Assembly (NCBI RefSeq): GCF_040438885.1
Contig: NZ_CP159218.1
Location: forward strand, 4,402,001-4,466,000
Direction: 5' to 3'
Origin: Nakamurella sp. A5-74
GTDB taxonomy: Bacteria > Actinomycetota > Actinomycetes > Mycobacteriales > Nakamurellaceae
Length of the DNA stretch: 64,000 nt
Shown in pieces: positions 61,511 to 64,000 of this stretch; the stretch's first letter is position 1, and each line of letters begins with the position of its first letter. The translations under genes were made by a program, and so were the position numbers. The notes under the pieces were generated by a model, which was not told the DNA's origin, did not search any database, and worked only from the letters and a program-made list of their open reading frames with translations.

Positions 61511-61770
61511 ACTCTGGTCCCAGTCGATGTTGTCGCTGCGGGTCGCGGTCTACTGCCACGGCACAGTCTCGGGACGTCGACTATGCCGGATCGAATCTGG
61601 CAGCGAGGCCGCTCATCCGGTCTTGTCGGACTGAGCGGTCCAGCGCGTCGATCCATCGCAGGAGGCGCTGTCACCGACGCTGATGTATGTGCCGTATCTC
61701 CAGGATCTCTCAGGTCTGACCTGGTAGGTGGGTGTCTGGGTAGCGCTGGTGGTCGGGCACACTGCGTGTT

Positions 61771-62517
61771 ATGACCGGCGCTGATGACCGCAAACCACCT
61801 TCCGAGGCCGCAGGCCGGGTTTTGAGCGAAGCTGGGACCGAGACGTCCAGTGACGTCGAACTGACTGCAGATGCGGATGCTGGGCCGCGGGCGGAGCGGG
61901 GAAATCCGGATCATCCGGCGGTGCACAGCGGCTGACTGTTCGGGCTCGCCCTGGGCGCGATCGGAGTGGTGTTCGGCGATATCGGGACCAGCCCGTTGTA
62001 TGCGATGCAGACCGTCTTTTCGATCGATGGCAACGCGGTCCAGCCCACCGCGGAGGATGTGTACGGCGTTGTGTCGCTGGTCTTCTGGTCGGTCACGGTG
62101 ATCGTGTCGATCAAGTACGTGGCCTACATTCTGCGGGCTGACAACGACGGCGAGGGCGGGATTATGGCGTTGGCCGCGCTGATCCGGGAGAAGTTGCGGG
62201 CCCGGAGCCGCCGAGTCGCCCTGGCCATGGTGTTGGGGGTGGTCGGCGCGTCGCTGTTCTACGGTGACAGCCTGATCACGCCGGCGATCTCGGTGCTCTC
62301 GGCTATCGAAGGTGTCGAGGTGGTCGCCCCGGGCGCGCACGGTGTGGTGCTGCCGATCGGTATCGCCATCGTCACCGGGTTGTTTCTGGTGCAGCGCCTG
62401 GGCACCCACCGCATCGGGCGGCTGTTCGGGCCGGTGATGGTGCTCTGGTTCGTGGTGCTGGCGGCGACCGGTCTGCCGCATATTGTGGCCCGACCCGGGA
62501 TCCTGCGCGGACTCTAA
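61771..62517 (+). pseudogene. kup: Kup potassium transporter, broken by an in-frame TGA and truncated
   Basis: ATG at 61771 opens a hydrophilic N-terminus. The frame meets TGA at 61933-61935, then continues LFGLALGAIGVVFGDIGTSP, LYAMQTVF, DNDGEGGIMALAALIREKLR and SLFYGDSLITPAISVLSAIE. These are the canonical first four helices of Kup (GxxVYGDIGTSPLY, DNxGEGGxxAL, GDGxITPAxSVLSAxEG). It stops at ILRGL plus TAA at 62517, where intact Kup would continue for about 400 more residues. So there is a nonsense mutation and a 3' truncation, the latter where a phage/plasmid-type element begins. Confidence 0.85.
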
Positions 62518-62536
62518 CTTCCTGGCCCGCCACTGA

Positions 62537-63553
62537 TCACACGGTCAGCAGGTCGAACGCCCGGACCTTCACGCTCTCGACGGTCGAGGACGTCAGCGCC
62601 CGTTCCGCGCGGGCAGCGTCGGCGGCGCTGCGGCCGACGGACTTGGACACCGGGGCCGTGTGGTCCAGGTACTCGGTGACGGACTGGTACGCCGCCCACC
62701 GGGTGCCCCGGATGTTCTCGTTCGTGTCGGCGGTCCACATCAGGCGGCGCAGCTCCCGGCTGCGGTCGGCCTGGATGGTGCGGGCCCGCTTGCTGCCGGA
62801 GTCCGCCGCATCGGAGGACCACACCGCGCCGATCAACGCGTCGAACTCGTCGCGGCTGATCTGCTCGCTGATCATGGCGTCGGCCTTGGCCTGGAACGCC
62901 TCCGCGAACTTGAACGTGAGACCCAGCGCGTTACGGGCCTCCGCCACGTACCCGGCGGCACCGGAGGTGTGCCGGATCGAATACGACGACTTCGCGGACT
63001 GGATCGCGGCGGCCTGCGTGTTGGCGCACACCACCCGCACCGGCGACACCAGCAACCGGAACGCGCTGCTGCCGTCGTGGCTGTTGAGGGCCACCAGGTA
63101 CAGATCGACCGCGTCGCGGCCACCGACCATCAGCGTGTTAGGGACCTTCATGGTGATGAACACCTGACGGCCGGCCTTGAGGCTGCCGGCGGTCTCGAAG
63201 TGCGCCCCGGACTCGGAAACCAGCGTATTGAGCAGGTCCGCGTGTTCCTCGTTCTGGATCGGCCGGTACCCGTTGCCCACCACGCCCAGGGCCTCCGGGG
63301 TGCCGGTCTTCGGGTTTGTCCGGAGGGTGGCGAACTGGTCCGGCACCTCCACTGTGGTCACACCCTCGGCCGACAGGACCGACGTGGTGAGCGGCGACTT
63401 CCGCACGTTCCACCCGCCCAGATGCGCGTACTGCATCGCCTCGGCAGCGGTGAACTCCTGCGGCACGACCGTGCCCAGCCGGTGCCACGCGTGCTCCCGC
63501 GCCGACACGAACGCGCTGCTGCCATCCGCGAACTGCTCGATGTTGTGAGCCAT
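62537..63553 (-). CDS. DUF932 phage/plasmid-like protein
   Basis: The 338-residue protein belongs to the DUF932/TIGR03299 family found in phages and plasmids: MAHNIEQFADGSSAFVSARE, HAWHRLGTVVPQEFTAAEAM, LGVVGNGYRPIQNEEHADLL, FRLLVSPVRVVCANTQAAAI and a C-terminal EYLDHTAPVSKSVGRSAADA. Function is unknown; roles in plasmid or phage DNA metabolism are suspected. ATG at 63553 has GGGGAGAG six bases upstream. It is divergent from the HTH gene at 63705. Confidence 0.9.
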   Translation of the reverse strand: MAHNIEQFADGSSAFVSAREHAWHRLGTVVPQEFTAAEAMQYAHLGGWNVRKSPLTTSVLSAEGVTTVEVPDQFATLRTNPKTGTPEALGVVGNGYRPIQNEEHADLLNTLVSESGAHFETAGSLKAGRQVFITMKVPNTLMVGGRDAVDLYLVALNSHDGSSAFRLLVSPVRVVCANTQAAAIQSAKSSYSIRHTSGAAGYVAEARNALGLTFKFAEAFQAKADAMISEQISRDEFDALIGAVWSSDAADSGSKRARTIQADRSRELRRLMWTADTNENIRGTRWAAYQSVTEYLDHTAPVSKSVGRSAADAARAERALTSSTVESVKVRAFDLLTV

Positions 63554-63608
63554 TGGAAGCTCTCCCCTTCGGTCTGCCTCGGCCGGTCGATCCGGCCTCA
63601 TCGGCATA

Positions 63609-63680
63609 CCTCAATAGTACTACCCATCTGCCTAGTCTGCAACTACCTACCGCTAGGTATTTTGAGGCTAGGCAGATAGG
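63609..63680. promoter_or_regulatory. Palindrome-rich operator between the DUF932 and HTH genes
   Basis: Outer inverted repeat ATCTGCCTAG (63626-63635) and CTAGGCAGAT (63668-63677) encloses an inner hairpin TACCTA-N4-TAGGTA (63644-63659). The repeated CCTA/TAGG core appears four times. CCTCAA (63609-63614) and TTGAGG (63662-63667) form a further pair. The region is AT-rich relative to the surroundings. Such a cluster fits binding by the neighbouring HTH protein to control both divergent promoters. Confidence 0.65.
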
Positions 63681-63704
63681 GACTATGCGGGTTAGCATCT
63701 GCGC

Positions 63705-63971
63705 ATGGCTACTATCAACACCGTGCGATTACTCGGAGCAGCGGAACTTGGTGCACTCCTGGGCGTGAGTCGAGCGCGGGTCACGCAACTGATGGCGAAG
63801 ACGTGGTTTCCTGAGCCCGTCGCTCGGCTCAAACTCGGCGGGATCTACGAGCTCGCGGACATCGAGCGGATGGCATCTGAGACCGGACGGACACTGAACT
63901 ACGACGCCCTGGACAAGCTCAGCGCGAACGACGACGACGAAGGCGGCACCACCCCTCGTCCTGGCCAGTAG
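63705..63971 (+). CDS. Excisionase/MerR-like helix-turn-helix protein
   Basis: The 88-residue protein has VRLLGAAELGALLGVSRARV and TQLMAKTWFPEPVARLKLGG with YELADIERMA, the layout of small winged-HTH (MerR/Xis-like, HTH_17) regulators: recognition helix SRARVTQLM and a wing ending in an Arg/Tyr-rich loop. A Gly/Pro/acidic tail follows (NDDDEGGTTPRPG). It is divergent from the DUF932 gene; the shared operator suggests it is the local switch, though the true excisionase activity is unproven. Confidence 0.8.
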   Translation: MATINTVRLLGAAELGALLGVSRARVTQLMAKTWFPEPVARLKLGGIYELADIERMASETGRTLNYDALDKLSANDDDEGGTTPRPGQ

Positions 63972-64000
63972 TTCGCGCGGCAGGGCTGGGACCGCAGTGC

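Larger units (their letters stand above)
62518..64000. mobile_element. Probable left end of an integrated phage/plasmid-type element
   Basis: From the kup truncation point the content changes to a DUF932 phage/plasmid-type gene and a small excisionase-like HTH gene, divergently arranged around a palindrome-rich operator. No integrase or attachment duplication is visible within the window, and the element would extend past its right end. This is inferred from gene content and the abrupt cut in kup. Confidence 0.45.

Noticed and set aside
61933-61935. Selenocysteine recoding of the kup TGA
   Set aside because: Kup is not a selenoprotein family, no supporting hairpin is evident and the gene is truncated anyway.

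Overview
This is high-GC DNA with actinobacterial gene families throughout: a PucR regulator, F420/FMN luciferase-like oxidoreductases, paired DGPF/ECF42 sigma genes, TetR and MarR regulators, and many GTG starts and ATGA/GTGA overlaps. It is most likely a chromosomal segment of an actinomycete. Nakamurella or a relative would fit, but I cannot fix the genus. I saw no rRNA, tRNA or CRISPR array.

Layout. 0-8.8 kb: the end of a Cys/Met PLP enzyme overlapping an FMN monooxygenase (possible sulfur scavenging), a four-unit palindromic repeat array, an ABC exporter, a small HTH gene divergent from an AAA ATPase across twin operator-like dyads, a geranylgeranyl-reductase-like flavoprotein and an LLM oxidoreductase. 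8.9-14.6 kb: a PucR regulator divergent from three translationally coupled genes matching AllH/FdrA(AllF)/AllG, the proposed oxamate carbamoyltransferase of allantoin breakdown. 14.7-31 kb: MarR/SDR, TetR/MFS, a lipoprotein broken by an amber codon, a secreted phosphoesterase, aldo/keto reductase and epimerase genes, SelO, RidA and several gene fragments. 29.7-41 kb: redox enzymes (phytoene-desaturase-like, SDR, Zn-alcohol dehydrogenase), the first DGPF/ECF42 pair, a haloacetate-dehalogenase-like hydrolase and an AlkZ-like protein. 41-49.3 kb: signalling genes, namely PP2C, a GGDEF-EAL protein divergent from an unusual sigma/zinc-finger/membrane/(APTPTT)n-stalk protein, SIMPL, and a second DGPF/ECF42 pair with a matching candidate promoter.

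49.6-62.5 kb is an accessory, decaying zone. It holds a TetR next to a wrecked quinone oxidoreductase, a serine-hydrolase and a carboxylesterase pseudogene, a MarR pseudogene and a truncated kup. Intact small operons (ECF sigma plus membrane partner, esterase, TlpA-like lipoprotein, 2H phosphoesterase, AKR, GlxA-like regulator/APC permease) lie among them. A family of about 100-bp repeats carrying GTGTCCG...CGGACAC arms lies between these genes. From about 62.5 kb the sequence looks like an integrated phage/plasmid-type element: a DUF932 gene divergent from an excisionase-like HTH gene across a palindrome-rich operator, starting where kup is cut.

The strongest candidates for under-described biology are the sigma-to-stalk fusion, the interspersed 100-bp repeat family and the twin-operator HTH/ATPase locus.
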